From NCBI GenBank assembly GCA_016179745.1, contig JACPCP010000024.1, forward strand, positions 5,037-52,464: a stretch of DNA of 47,428 bases. The letters run 5' to 3'. Below the pieces are notes generated by a model that was given only the letters and a program-made list of their open reading frames with translations, was not told the origin of the DNA and made no database searches. The stretch comes from Candidatus Omnitrophota bacterium (GTDB taxonomy: Bacteria > Omnitrophota > Omnitrophia > Omnitrophales > JACQLI01). The position numbers were made by a program, and so were the translations under genes. Numbering within the stretch: the first letter of the stretch is position 1; the number at the start of each line of letters is the position of its first letter. Shown in pieces: positions 1-12,263 of this stretch.

Positions 1-138
1 TCCTAGAAATCTTGGGATTCCGGGGATGGGAAAACCCGGCCGAAGGGCTTAAGCGTAGGACCGGGTGGGCCCCGTCCCCGGAATCCCCTAGATTTCTTGA
101 AGTGAGGCCCGGGCGGAGGGGAAGGGAGAATTTCTCCT
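1..138. repeat. Dispersed palindromic repeat, copy 1 (cut by window edge)
   Basis: This stretch matches 16202-16339 in the same orientation at 136 of 138 positions; the differences are at 13 and 44. Bases 1-100 form a long imperfect palindrome centred near 50.5. The outer arms are 1-30 and 71-100, the inner arms CCCGG (35-39) and CCGGG (61-65), and the centre is GCTTAAGC (47-54). Bases 101-138 add a purine-rich tail ending in the small palindrome GGAGAATTTCTCC (125-137). It lies 70 bp downstream of the nuoK-like stop. Because the window begins here, the true left border is unseen and the element may be larger. It resembles a MITE or REP-type element; no transposase is visible. Confidence 0.9.
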
Positions 139-207
139 CCTCACCGCTGTTATGTGGCGGACCATTTCTAAGGAGGGAGGAGATTCGGCCGCCAGGATTT
201 GTCGGGG

Positions 208-507
208 TTACCATTTCAGGAGTTCGATGTTACGGGTGTCGACGGAGGCGGAACTGCGGAAGAGGAGGAGGGCGAGGGCGAGGCCCACCGTCACTTCGGC
301 CGCCGCAATCGTCATGCCGAAGAAAGCAAAGACCTGCCCCGTGAGCTCACTGTGGAGTGCGCTGGCCGCCACAAAAGAAAGGTTGGCGGCATTCAGGAGA
401 ATTTCGACCGAGAGGAGAATGAGAAGAAGGTTCCGGCGAATGAGGAGGCCGACGAGACCGATCGAAAAGAGGACCCCGCTCAGGATGAAATAGGGGGCGA
501 GAGGCAT
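208..507 (-). CDS. nuoK: NADH-quinone oxidoreductase subunit K, second copy
   Basis: A 99-residue membrane protein with three predicted helices, the usual NuoK length. NuoK is the MrpC-like subunit of the complex I proton-pumping arm. Both conserved membrane glutamates are present: E35 in helix 2 (context SVEILLNAAN) and E71 in helix 3 (context AAAEVTVGL), corresponding to E. coli E36 and E72. It ends in IELLKW, like many NuoK/NdhE proteins. Its start overlaps the nuoJ stop (TGATG), so it is translationally coupled. It lies in the atp transcription unit, downstream of atpC, and is clearly diverged from the nuoK at 15661. A nuoL-like gene might follow beyond the left edge, but this is not visible. 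Confidence 0.9.
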   Translation of the reverse strand: MPLAPYFILSGVLFSIGLVGLLIRRNLLLILLSVEILLNAANLSFVAASALHSELTGQVFAFFGMTIAAAEVTVGLALALLLFRSSASVDTRNIELLKW

Positions 508-1010
508 CAGCGCTTTTCCTTCCGCTCCAGGGCAAGGGCCACGGCCGCAAAGACGCCGATCAAAAGGAGAAAGGAAACCAGTTCAAAAGGGAGCAGGTAA
601 CGGGTGAAGAGGAGCTTCCCGAAGGCCTCCGGTGAACCGTCGGCCGGCTGGAGCGGGGTCCGCCCGAGGGTGGAGGCGAGATAAATGAGAAACCCGCCGA
701 AGGCGGCCGGCACAAACAGACTGACAGCAAGAAACGCTTTTTTGAAACCCTCCGTCGCCCGGCCTTCCTGGGCGCTCAAACCCAGCAGCATGATGACAAA
801 AAGAAAAAGGACCAGCACGGCCCCGGCGTAGACCACGAGGTGCACCATAGCCACGAAGGGAGCGCCGAGAAGGAAAAAAAGGACGGCCAGCGAGAACATT
901 GTGCCCATCAGAGAGAGCAGGGCGTAGGTCGGTTTCCGGAGCGTGATGACGCCGAGAGCGCCCAGGACAGCGAGGGCGGAAAAAGGATAAAAAATGAAAT
1001 TCTCAAACAT
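507..1010 (-). CDS. nuoJ: NADH-quinone oxidoreductase subunit J, second copy
   Basis: A 167-residue protein with about five hydrophobic helices. It contains the NuoJ hallmark region with a glycine-containing pi-bulge helix (HLVVYAGAVLVLFLFVIML). NuoJ is a core membrane subunit of complex I between NuoH/A and the antiporter-like subunits. It starts 31 bp after the atpC stop on the same strand and its stop overlaps the nuoK start. This places a nuoJK pair at the 3' end of the ATP synthase operon, which is unusual. It differs strongly in sequence from the nuoJ at 16463, so it is a second paralogue and not an assembly duplicate. Which complex it serves is unknown. Confidence 0.9.
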   Translation of the reverse strand: MFENFIFYPFSALAVLGALGVITLRKPTYALLSLMGTMFSLAVLFFLLGAPFVAMVHLVVYAGAVLVLFLFVIMLLGLSAQEGRATEGFKKAFLAVSLFVPAAFGGFLIYLASTLGRTPLQPADGSPEAFGKLLFTRYLLPFELVSFLLLIGVFAAVALALERKEKR

Positions 1011-1041
1011 GATTTGCCTGCCGGACGGGACGGCCCGCCCC

Positions 1042-5157
<4,116 letters not shown>

Positions 5158-5159
5158 TT

Positions 5160-5705
5160 TTACTTTCTCGGGTTCAAGAGAGTTTGTTTGAGGCCTTCGA
5201 GCGCTGTGCGGTAACTGCCGTCAATCCGGGTGCCGTCAAAATCGAGCACGAGCCCGCCGAGGAGGGCGGGGTTGATCGAGTTCTCAAGGGTGACTTTCAG
5301 GTCCAGCTTTTTTTCAAGGGCCCGCCGGAGTTTTTCCTCCAGGGCCCCTGTGAGGGCCACGGCGGATTCCACACGGACTTTCTGCAGGCCCTTTTTTTCT
5401 TCGTAGAGCCGGTGAAATCTCTCCTGGATGAGCGAAAGGTCCCGGAACCTTTTTTTCCGGACCAGGACTTTGATGAAGTTTACGAGCAAACTCGAGGAAC
5501 CGGACGGCAGGATTTTTCCGATGAAATCCTCCTTCTCTTCCCGGGAGATCGTGGTGTTTCCGAGGAGATTTGCGATCTCCGGATGCCGGGCGGTCAGTCG
5601 GGCGGTTTCCTCGAGATCCTTTTCGATTTTGTCCAGCTGGTCCCTCTCGTCGGCCAGGCCAAAGAGCGCCCGCGCGTAGCGGACCCCGGCCCGCGGGTCA
5701 ATCAT
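5160..5705 (-). CDS. atpH: F1Fo ATP synthase delta subunit
   Basis: A 181-residue delta (OSCP) subunit, the stalk protein linking the b subunits to the top of F1. The N-terminal helical domain begins [18 protein letters not shown], and the C-terminal half contains the family motif ([20 protein letters not shown]). Length is typical. The start overlaps the atpF stop by 4 nt and the gene ends 2 nt before atpA, consistent with stoichiometric, coupled translation in the operon. Confidence 0.95.
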   Translation of the reverse strand: MIDPRAGVRYARALFGLADERDQLDKIEKDLEETARLTARHPEIANLLGNTTISREEKEDFIGKILPSGSSSLLVNFIKVLVRKKRFRDLSLIQERFHRLYEEKKGLQKVRVESAVALTGALEEKLRRALEKKLDLKVTLENSINPALLGGLVLDFDGTRIDGSYRTALEGLKQTLLNPRK

Positions 5706-6187
5706 TTCCGGCCCTCGAGCTCTTCGATCATTTCCAGGATTTTCTCCCGCTGTTTATCCTCGGTCATTTTCTCACGCAGGAGTTTTTCGGTGGCGAGGAG
5801 TGTCAGGTCGGCGATTTCCCGCCGAAGCTCAATCCGGGCCTTTTCGATTTCAAGCGCGAGGTTCTCCCTGGAGCGAAGCAGCGCTTCTTTTGCCTCTTCC
5901 CGGCTTTTCGCCTGGATCTCCCGGCTGATCCGCCGCCCCTCGTCGATGGCGGCCTGGATTTTGGCGTGCGCCTCTTCCTCGATTTTTGCGAGATGAGATT
6001 CGTAATCCCTCCGGAGCGAATCGATCTCCTTTTTGGAATTCTCGATTTGGCGGAAGGCCTCTTCGATCGTGGACCGCCGCTTGTCGAGGCTCGTGAGGAT
6101 CGGTTTCCAGAAGAGCCGCTTCATCACCCAGACCAGGATGAGAAACCCGAGGGCCTGCGTGAGGATTTCCTGAAGGGAAAGGTTCAT
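5702..6187 (-). CDS. atpF: F1Fo ATP synthase b subunit
   Basis: A 161-residue b subunit with one N-terminal membrane helix (residues about 8-26, ALGFLILVWVMKRLFWKPI) followed by a long, highly charged right-handed coiled-coil region. It forms the peripheral stalk that holds F1 stationary. The frame is open further upstream, but the ATG at 6187 was chosen because it gives the canonical N-terminus (MNLSLQEILTQ) and is preceded by GGAAG at suitable spacing. The upstream extension would overlap atpE and be arginine/glycine-rich nonsense. Only one b-type gene is present, suggesting a homodimeric stalk. Confidence 0.95.
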   Translation of the reverse strand: MNLSLQEILTQALGFLILVWVMKRLFWKPILTSLDKRRSTIEEAFRQIENSKKEIDSLRRDYESHLAKIEEEAHAKIQAAIDEGRRISREIQAKSREEAKEALLRSRENLALEIEKARIELRREIADLTLLATEKLLREKMTEDKQREKILEMIEELEGRK

Positions 6188-6207
6188 TTCGGGACTTCCA
6201 AAGTTCC

Positions 6208-6441
6208 TTATCCGATCTTGGCCTGCAGCAGAAGAACGACCAGAAGGGCGTAAATGGTCAACGCCTCGATGAAGGCGCAGCCGATGATCATTCCGGTCTG
6301 GATCCGGCCGGCGGCCTCGGGCTGGCGTCCCATCGCTTCCATGGCAGCGGAAACGGCCCGGGAAAGTCCCAGGGCAGAACCGAAAGCGGCAATGGCCACT
6401 GCCAGCGGCAGGGTCCACGAAAGTGCAGTTTGAAACGGCAT
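6208..6441 (-). CDS. atpE: F1Fo ATP synthase c subunit
   Basis: A 77-residue hairpin of two membrane helices that forms the rotor ring. The polar loop has the conserved RQPEA (residues 39-43). The ion-carrying carboxylate is E59, in FIEALTIYALL. The residues around E59 look like proton-type c subunits (chloroplast-like EALTIY) and do not show the Q/E/S-T sodium signature, so proton coupling is inferred. A very strong Shine-Dalgarno (AAAGGAGGAAATC) precedes the ATG, as expected for the subunit needed in highest copy. Confidence 0.96.
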   Translation of the reverse strand: MPFQTALSWTLPLAVAIAAFGSALGLSRAVSAAMEAMGRQPEAAGRIQTGMIIGCAFIEALTIYALLVVLLLQAKIG

Positions 6442-6470
6442 GTGATTTCCTCCTTTTTCGTTACAGTGAG

Positions 6471-7280
6471 TTAAGGATGCGATTCCTCATCGGGAAGCAT
6501 CAATGAAATGTAAATGGTGCTCAGGAGCGCAAAGACAAGCGCCTGGATCGTCCCCGTCAGGAGGGCGAGCAGCATGAAGGGAAATTGGAGCGGCAGCCCG
6601 AAGGGCAGGTGAAAAAAGGCGAGCGAGGCGATGCCGAGGGTGACGAAGGCGGCAATCAGGGAATCCTCGCCGAGAATATTTCCGAACAATCGAAGGGAGA
6701 GGCTCAGGGGTTTGATGAATTCTTCCAGGATGTGGAGCGGTAGATTAAGCGGCACCAGGATCCAGCCCGTGAGGTCCGTGGGGCTTCCCATGAGATGGTG
6801 CACGTAGCCGAAGAGGCCGTTTTCCCGAAGCCCGGTCCACTGGACATAGAAGAAGACCGTGACGGCCAGGGCCACCGTCGTATTCAGGCTGGAGGTAGGG
6901 GATTTCATGGCCGGGAAAAGTCCCAGCAGGTTCTGGCAGAGGATGTAAAGAAAAAGGGTCCCGATGAAAGGGACATACTTTCTCCCCCTTTTTCCGAGCA
7001 CTTCCGTGACGAATCGTTCCAGCCCTTCCACGACCGTCTCCAGGAGGTTTTGAAAGCCCGAGGGAATCTCTTTTCTCTTTCGGGTCCCGAGAAAGGCCGT
7101 GAGGACGAGCCCGAGCGCCACGATCCAGGCGAAGACCACATTTTCCCAGTGGTGGAGAAAATCCGCCCACGGGGCACCGTGCCATTTTTGGGAAATGAAG
7201 GTGATCCAATTGGAAAGTTCTTTCAAACCCTGTTCCGCTTGTTCGGCGTGAGGGGCGGCGTGAAGGGCTTCGGCAGACAT
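6471..7280 (-). CDS. atpB: F1Fo ATP synthase a subunit
   Basis: A 269-residue membrane protein with five to six helices. The essential arginine lies in the segment EFIKPLSLSLRLFGNILGE (residues about 188-206), the hallmark of subunit a, which forms the proton half-channels against the c-ring. The extended hydrophilic N-terminus (about 45 residues) resembles that in several non-enteric bacteria. It follows the atpI/Z-like gene with a short gap and precedes atpE by 29 bp. Confidence 0.96.
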   Translation of the reverse strand: MSAEALHAAPHAEQAEQGLKELSNWITFISQKWHGAPWADFLHHWENVVFAWIVALGLVLTAFLGTRKRKEIPSGFQNLLETVVEGLERFVTEVLGKRGRKYVPFIGTLFLYILCQNLLGLFPAMKSPTSSLNTTVALAVTVFFYVQWTGLRENGLFGYVHHLMGSPTDLTGWILVPLNLPLHILEEFIKPLSLSLRLFGNILGEDSLIAAFVTLGIASLAFFHLPFGLPLQFPFMLLALLTGTIQALVFALLSTIYISLMLPDEESHP

Positions 7281-7286
7281 TGGATT

Positions 7287-7556
7287 TTATGAATTTCCCT
7301 CTTCTTTGCTTGAACGACGGATGATTTCCACCACCTGTTTAAACCCGGCCGCCAGACCCAGCAAACTCAGGAGGACTTTTCCCCACGGGTCCGTTCCGAA
7401 TCGGCCGTCCAGCCAATAACCGATTCCGTATCCCGCCAGCGGTCCGGCGGCAAGGACCATCGGAATGGTGGTCACCGTGCCAATCTGCCGGACGAACCTG
7501 CCGTATGATGGTTTCAATTCTAACTTCTGGAAAGGGAACGAGTTAGAGGCTGCCAA
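7287..7556 (-). CDS. AtpI/AtpZ-like assembly or ion-transport protein of ATP synthase
   Basis: Up to 89 residues with two hydrophobic helices (about 31-53 and 62-80) and the motif GYGIGYWLDGRFGTDPW, which fits the small AtpI/AtpZ family found first in many atp operons. Members help c-ring assembly or magnesium/calcium uptake. The start is uncertain. The outermost codon is TTG at 7556, without a Shine-Dalgarno but only 9 nt after a predicted -10 box. Another TTG at 7517 would give a 76-residue protein closer to family length. It is the first gene of the atp operon. Confidence 0.75.
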   Translation of the reverse strand: MAASNSFPFQKLELKPSYGRFVRQIGTVTTIPMVLAAGPLAGYGIGYWLDGRFGTDPWGKVLLSLLGLAAGFKQVVEIIRRSSKEEGNS

Positions 7557-7565
7557 GAAAACGTT

Positions 7566-7594
7566 ATTATGAAAAAGTCCCTCTCAAAAGTCAA
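7566..7594 (-). promoter_or_regulatory. Predicted sigma70-type promoter of the atp operon
   Basis: On the minus strand TTGACT (7589-7594) is followed after 17 bp by CATAAT (7566-7571); each hexamer matches the consensus at 5 of 6 positions. Transcription would begin near 7559, immediately before the TTG codon at 7556. Confidence 0.65.
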
Positions 7595-7597
7595 CAG

Positions 7598-7625
7598 TTG
7601 GTTTTGGAAGTTGAATTCGTATAAT
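7598..7625 (+). promoter_or_regulatory. Predicted promoter of the L-2-hydroxyglutarate oxidase gene
   Basis: A perfect TATAAT (7620-7625) lies 11 nt before the ATG at 7637, with a weak -35 (TTGGTT, 7598-7603) 16 bp upstream. Transcription from here would leave a leader of about 5 nt, too short to contain the AAGG that precedes the ATG. Confidence 0.45.
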
Positions 7626-7636
7626 CAAGGCACCTT

Positions 7637-8815
7637 ATGAAACAATTCGTGATCATTGGCGGCGGGATCATCGGAACGACGATAGCCCTTGAACTTGCCC
7701 GCCGGGGCGCCGGTCCGGTGACGGTTCTGGAGAAGGAATCTTCCCTCGGCCGGCATGCCAGCGGGAGGAATTCGGGGGTCATTCATTCCGGGATCAATCA
7801 AAAGCCGGGGAGCTTGAAGGCCCGGATGTGCGTGGAAGGGTCGAAGCGCCTTCGGGAATATTGCCGCAAAAAGAATGTTCCGATGAATGAATGCGGCACC
7901 CTGGTGGCGGCCCGCCGGCCCGAGGAAATCAAAGTCCTCGAGCGCCTGCTTGCAATGGGCCGTCAGTCGGGCGTCCCGGGTCTTGAAATCATCGACGAGC
8001 GGGAACTCAAAAAACGGGAGCCCCGGGCCCTGGGCATGGCCGCCCTTCTTTCGCCGACCGGGGCGGCGGTGGATTCTCGGGCCCTGTTGAATTCGCTGGC
8101 GGAGGACGCCCACGAGGAGGACGTGCGTTTTGAATTGGCCCGTTCCGTGGTCCGGATCGACGGGCATCGGATTTTGACCTCTGACGGCGAATGGAAGGCG
8201 GATCATATCATCAACTCGGCCGGCCTTCATGCGGACAAAATCGCCCACTCGATGGGAGTCGGAAAAGAATACCAAGTTGTTCCCTTTCGGGGAGAATATT
8301 TCGAGGTCAAGGGGTGTGACGTGCGCTCCATGATTTATCAGCCGCCCGATCTTCGCTTCCCCTTTCTTAGCATCCACCTCACCCGGGAAACTGACGGCCG
8401 GGTATTGGCGGGCCCCAGTGCGGTGCTGGCCTTCGGGCGGGAGGCCTACGAAAAAGAATGGGTGTGGCCGGAAATGATTGAGATGTTCCGAAGCCCGCAA
8501 TTTTTGAGGCTCGTGACGAGCCGGGCCTTCCTCAGCATGGCCTTTCAAAATCTAAAGACTTCCTTTTCCAAGCGGGCCTTTCTGAAGGAAGTCCAATCGC
8601 TCGTGCCGGGCGTGAGAGAGGACGAGCTTGTTCCTTATCGGTCCGGGATCCGGGCCCAGCTCGTGGATCGCCGGGGCCGTCTCGTCGACGATCTCCTCGT
8701 GGAATTTCAGGAAGGCTCGACCCACATCCTCAACGCCGTCTCTCCCGGCATGACTTCGAGCCTCGCCTTCGCCGAGTGGGTGGCCGACCGCCTTACCGGA
8801 CGGCGTCCGGTGTAA
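7637..8815 (+). CDS. lhgO: L-2-hydroxyglutarate oxidase/dehydrogenase (LhgO family)
   Basis: A 392-residue FAD-dependent oxidoreductase of the DAO/LhgO family that oxidises L-2-hydroxyglutarate to 2-oxoglutarate, passing electrons to quinone or oxygen. The N-terminal Rossmann motif IGGGIIGTTIALELARRG (residues 7-24) binds FAD. The segments RHASGRNSGVIHSGI (about 38-52) and PFRGEYFEV (about 216-224) are typical of LhgO, as is the C-terminal SPGMTSSLAFAEWV. Length matches the family. It is a single gene divergent from the atp operon, and its stop lies 3 bp from that of the convergent antiporter gene. A role in removing a dead-end metabolite and feeding electrons to quinone fits the respiratory neighbourhood; this is inferred. 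Confidence 0.9.
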   Translation: MKQFVIIGGGIIGTTIALELARRGAGPVTVLEKESSLGRHASGRNSGVIHSGINQKPGSLKARMCVEGSKRLREYCRKKNVPMNECGTLVAARRPEEIKVLERLLAMGRQSGVPGLEIIDERELKKREPRALGMAALLSPTGAAVDSRALLNSLAEDAHEEDVRFELARSVVRIDGHRILTSDGEWKADHIINSAGLHADKIAHSMGVGKEYQVVPFRGEYFEVKGCDVRSMIYQPPDLRFPFLSIHLTRETDGRVLAGPSAVLAFGREAYEKEWVWPEMIEMFRSPQFLRLVTSRAFLSMAFQNLKTSFSKRAFLKEVQSLVPGVREDELVPYRSGIRAQLVDRRGRLVDDLLVEFQEGSTHILNAVSPGMTSSLAFAEWVADRLTGRRPV

Positions 8816-8818
8816 AAA

Positions 8819-10216
8819 TCAGCGGGGCATGAGGGGGATTTGGAGGTGGATGAGCCAGAGGGCGACAGCGATCGTGAGGGTTGAGACGATGATTCCCGGT
8901 TTGAGCCACTCCATGAATTTAATGTGCAGCTTAAATTCCTTTTCCAGCATTCCCATGGCCACGATATTGGCCGTGCTGCCGATCACGGTCAAGTTCCCGT
9001 AAAGCGTCCCGCCAAAAAGCATCCCCCACCAAAAAGGAAAGGTGTAAATTCCCGCCTCTTTCAGTTCGAGAAGGATCGGAATAAAGGTCGCCACGGCCAG
9101 CACGTTATCCATAAAACCCGTCAAAAGACTGATGGCCGAGGTGAAAAGGATTAAAAGCGAAGTCGGGTCTTGATGACCGACAGCGAGCATTCCCGCCGCA
9201 ATCCTTTCTGTGACCCCGACATATTTCAAAGTCCCCACCGAGGCAAAAAGCGACATAAAAAAGGTCAGGGTCCACCAGTCAACCCTCCGCATGAAAAAAT
9301 CCCGGGCCGTGGCCCCGCTGAGAAGAATGGAAATAGCGCCGGCCCCGAGAGCGGTCCCAAGCAACATCGAATTTTTCTCCAGGCCCAGAAGGTGCTCCAA
9401 TTTGGCGTGGAGGATCAGGCAGGCGACCGTTGCCAGAAAGAGGATCCAGCACGTGCGGATCTCGCTTTTCTTGAAGGCGATGTGACGGGTCTCCTCCAGC
9501 GACCCTTTCTCCGCCTTCATCTTTTTTCCGAGGTCCTTCAAACTGTTTCTGAAGAGGAAGAAACAGATGGGGATCGTAATCCCCAGACAAAGGACCGAGA
9601 TGGGAGAGGCCCATCGGAGAAAATCGGCAAAGGTCAGGTGCGCCCTCAAAGCGATCATCACCCCAATCGGATTTCCCACGGCAGTGGCGGAGCTTCCGAT
9701 GTTGGTCGTAAACACAATCATCAAAAGAAAGGGGATGGGATTGACCTTGTAGCGCTTGGTGATGTGGAACATCGTCGAGAGCATGAAGAGGATCGAAGTG
9801 ACCTCATCCACAAGCGCAGCAAAAAAGCTGGCCATCCCCATCAAGACCGCCATTAAAAGGTAAGGCCGTTCCCCAACCCCATCCACCACCCGGGCCACCA
9901 GGTATTCAAAGAAATGCCGCTCCTCCAAATAGCCGATCAAGGTCATCATCCCGACGAGGAAGAGGATGATGTCAAGCCCGGCAAACTCAACAATGTGCGA
10001 CACGTCGATCAAATTGGTTGCCAGGAGAATGGCGAGCCCCCCGAAGGCAAAGGAGAGACGGAATTGCCAGTAAAAGAGGGTGCCGCAGATGACAATCAGA
10101 AAAACGAGCGTGGAAAGGATTTGCGGAGTTGAGAAATGGATCCCACTCAACCAGAAGGCTGTGACCGCCAGAATGGCCAGGAAGGCGGCCGGTTTTTTCA
10201 AAACCTCGAGATCCAT
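8819..10216 (-). CDS. NhaD/ArsB-superfamily sodium:proton antiporter or anion transporter
   Basis: A 465-residue integral membrane protein with about 11-13 helices of the ion transporter (IT) superfamily. Two inverted repeats are visible, each with a conserved re-entrant segment: TTNIGSSATAVGNPIGVMIA (about residues 170-189) and NLTVIGSTANIVAMG (about 410-424). The acidic motif ALVDEVTSILFML is typical of NhaD-type sodium/proton antiporters. ArsB-like or tricarboxylate functions cannot be excluded. It is preceded by GGAGGAGAT and lies 29 bp after the GNAT gene, so it is probably the last gene of the nuo operon. Conversion of a proton gradient to a sodium gradient is inferred from this position. 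Confidence 0.8.
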   Translation of the reverse strand: MDLEVLKKPAAFLAILAVTAFWLSGIHFSTPQILSTLVFLIVICGTLFYWQFRLSFAFGGLAILLATNLIDVSHIVEFAGLDIILFLVGMMTLIGYLEERHFFEYLVARVVDGVGERPYLLMAVLMGMASFFAALVDEVTSILFMLSTMFHITKRYKVNPIPFLLMIVFTTNIGSSATAVGNPIGVMIALRAHLTFADFLRWASPISVLCLGITIPICFFLFRNSLKDLGKKMKAEKGSLEETRHIAFKKSEIRTCWILFLATVACLILHAKLEHLLGLEKNSMLLGTALGAGAISILLSGATARDFFMRRVDWWTLTFFMSLFASVGTLKYVGVTERIAAGMLAVGHQDPTSLLILFTSAISLLTGFMDNVLAVATFIPILLELKEAGIYTFPFWWGMLFGGTLYGNLTVIGSTANIVAMGMLEKEFKLHIKFMEWLKPGIIVSTLTIAVALWLIHLQIPLMPR

Positions 10217-10245
10217 ATCTCCTCCGTTAGAAGGATGAAAAAAGA

Positions 10246-10824
10246 TTAATCGGCGGCGTAATGCTCGGTGGCCCGGAGGTCGTAGACCATGATGACGAGG
10301 TCGTGGCTTTCACCCTTCAGGTCCTTGACGTGCTGCGGGAGCACGGCCATGTTGACGAACCCCAGTTTTTCAAAAATCCCGATCGGGCGATTTTGCTCGG
10401 CCATGAATTCCGCATCCAATTTTACGAGGCCGATATCGAGGGCCACGTCGATGATTTCCTGGACGAGGGCCGTGGCAAGCCCCTTCCCACGGTATTTCGG
10501 GTGAATGACGATCCGGACGGTCCCGATGTGGCTTTTCCATCCCCGCCGTTCCTGGTGGAGCGAGGCGTCGCCGACGATCTTCCCCTCGATCTCAGCGATG
10601 AGGGGAAGGATCAGTTCATAATTGAGGTTCTGGCACCACTTCTTGATGACCTCGGGATTCTTGACTTCATCCCGGAGATAAAGGATGTCTTCCTCCGGCA
10701 TGTCCTTGAAAAATTCCACGAGGGCGGACTCATCCTGTGGAATGAGGGGCCGCAGGATGACCCGGGTGCCGTCTTCCAGTTTGACGGGTTTGGGGAAACG
10801 TTCCTCGAGAACAATTTCCAGCAT
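10246..10824 (-). CDS. GNAT-family N-acetyltransferase
   Basis: A 192-residue single-domain GNAT protein that transfers an acetyl group from acetyl-CoA to an unknown amine. The acetyl-CoA-binding signature is seen in IHPKYRGKGLATALVQEII (RGKGLA). The second conserved block is EKLGFVNMAVLPQHVKDL. The ATG at 10824 was chosen. It lies 10 nt after the nuoN stop and starts the conserved protein (MLEIVLEERFPKPVKLEDG); a TTG at 10860 would overlap nuoN. The position between nuoN and the antiporter suggests co-transcription with complex I, but a functional link is not shown. Substrate unknown. Confidence 0.85.
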   Translation of the reverse strand: MLEIVLEERFPKPVKLEDGTRVILRPLIPQDESALVEFFKDMPEEDILYLRDEVKNPEVIKKWCQNLNYELILPLIAEIEGKIVGDASLHQERRGWKSHIGTVRIVIHPKYRGKGLATALVQEIIDVALDIGLVKLDAEFMAEQNRPIGIFEKLGFVNMAVLPQHVKDLKGESHDLVIMVYDLRATEHYAAD

Positions 10825-10834
10825 GGGGTGGATT

Positions 10835-12262
10835 TTACAGGATGAGCGAGCGTTCGACAAACTGAATAAAAAGATTCGGAAAGACCCCCATCACCACGGT
10901 GCCGATCAAGGCGATCCAGAGGGGGATCAGGAGAAAGGCAGGATGAGCGACCGGCTCCCGGCTCGGCGCCGGAGCCAGATACATCAAACGAACCACCTTG
11001 AAATAATAGAAGGCCGCCACGGCGCTGTTCAAGGCCGCCGCCACGGCCAACGTAATGAACTGTCCCTGAATGGCGCTTGAAAAGACATAGAACTTTCCGA
11101 TGAAGCCGGCCAGGGGCGGAATGCCGGCCAGGGAGAGTAGAAAAACGGTCAGGGCAAAGGCGAGGAAGGGAGATTTTTCAGAAAGCCCGGCGTAGGAATC
11201 GATTTCATCCGTCCCGCAGTGATTGGAAACCAGGATCACGCAGAGAAACGCCCCGAGGTTCGTGAAGGCGTAGGCGATCAAATAGACGAGGACCCCCCGA
11301 ATCCCGATTTCATTGGAGACCGCCAACCCCATCAGAATGTAGCCCGCCTGGGCGATGGAGGAATAACCCAGCAGCCGTTTGATATTCGTCTGGGAAATGG
11401 CGACGACATTACCAAGGGTCATCGTGAGAATCGAAAGCGCCACGAGGACAGCGCTCCACTCGGATTGAAGATGGAGAAAACTGGTGTGGAGAAGCCGCAC
11501 CAGGACGGCGAACCCGAGCGCCTTCGGGCCGACGGTCAGAAAGGCCGTGACCGGGGTCAGCGCCCCTTCATAAACATCCGGTGCCCACATGTGGAAAGGG
11601 GCCATCGAGATTTTAAATCCGAGTCCCACGAGGATGAGAAAGAGGGAGGTCAGGACGAGGCCTTGAGGAACGGCGGTTGAGACCAGAGATTCGTGGATGA
11701 CATTGAGGTCAATGGCGCCCGTCAGGCCGAAAAGGATCGACATCCCGTAGAGCATCGTTCCCGAGGCCACGCTTCCAAAAAGGAGATATTTGAGGGCCGC
11801 CTCCTTGGAATGGGAATCTTTCTTGAGGAAGCCGGTGAGGAGGTAGGAGAGGACCGAGACAAATTCAAGGGAAAGGAAAATCATCAGAAGATTATTCGAA
11901 GAGCCCATCAGGATCAGGGCGAAGGCCATGAAAAGGAAAAGGACCGTGAATTCTCCCGGAAAAGAAACCGACTCGGTCCGTGGCCGGTAGGCGAGGAAGG
12001 CAAGCAGGGTCACGGCCACAATCAGAAGGGCCGCCACTTTGAAAAAGAAACTGAAAGGGTCAAGGAGAAAAAATCCGTAGAAAAGCGGATAGGCATCGGC
12101 CGGACAACGGGCGAAGGCAAGCGCCGCCAAAACTCCAGCCAGTCCCGTGAGGCCGACGACCTCTTTTTTGGGGATAAAAAGATCGAGGAGCAGAGCGGCA
12201 AAGGCCGTCCCCAGGAGAATCAGTTCCGGGACAAAGTAAGTTAAGCTGGTGACCGCATCCAT
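10835..12262 (-). CDS. nuoN: NADH-quinone oxidoreductase subunit N
   Basis: A 475-residue antiporter-like subunit of complex I with about 14 helices. The TM5 glutamate lies in MIFLSLEFVSVLSYLL and the TM7 lysine in GFKISMAPFHMWAPDVYEGA, the conserved half-channel residues. It follows nuoM by 1 nt. Length is typical. It is the fourth gene after the 490-bp gap in the nuo cluster and the last complex I gene there. Confidence 0.97.
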   Translation of the reverse strand: MDAVTSLTYFVPELILLGTAFAALLLDLFIPKKEVVGLTGLAGVLAALAFARCPADAYPLFYGFFLLDPFSFFFKVAALLIVAVTLLAFLAYRPRTESVSFPGEFTVLFLFMAFALILMGSSNNLLMIFLSLEFVSVLSYLLTGFLKKDSHSKEAALKYLLFGSVASGTMLYGMSILFGLTGAIDLNVIHESLVSTAVPQGLVLTSLFLILVGLGFKISMAPFHMWAPDVYEGALTPVTAFLTVGPKALGFAVLVRLLHTSFLHLQSEWSAVLVALSILTMTLGNVVAISQTNIKRLLGYSSIAQAGYILMGLAVSNEIGIRGVLVYLIAYAFTNLGAFLCVILVSNHCGTDEIDSYAGLSEKSPFLAFALTVFLLSLAGIPPLAGFIGKFYVFSSAIQGQFITLAVAAALNSAVAAFYYFKVVRLMYLAPAPSREPVAHPAFLLIPLWIALIGTVVMGVFPNLFIQFVERSLIL

Positions 12263-12263
12263 T

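Noticed and set aside
208..1010. The nuoJK pair at the left as an assembly duplicate of the main-cluster pair
   Set aside because: The two pairs differ at most positions in protein sequence and only the adjacent repeat is near-identical.
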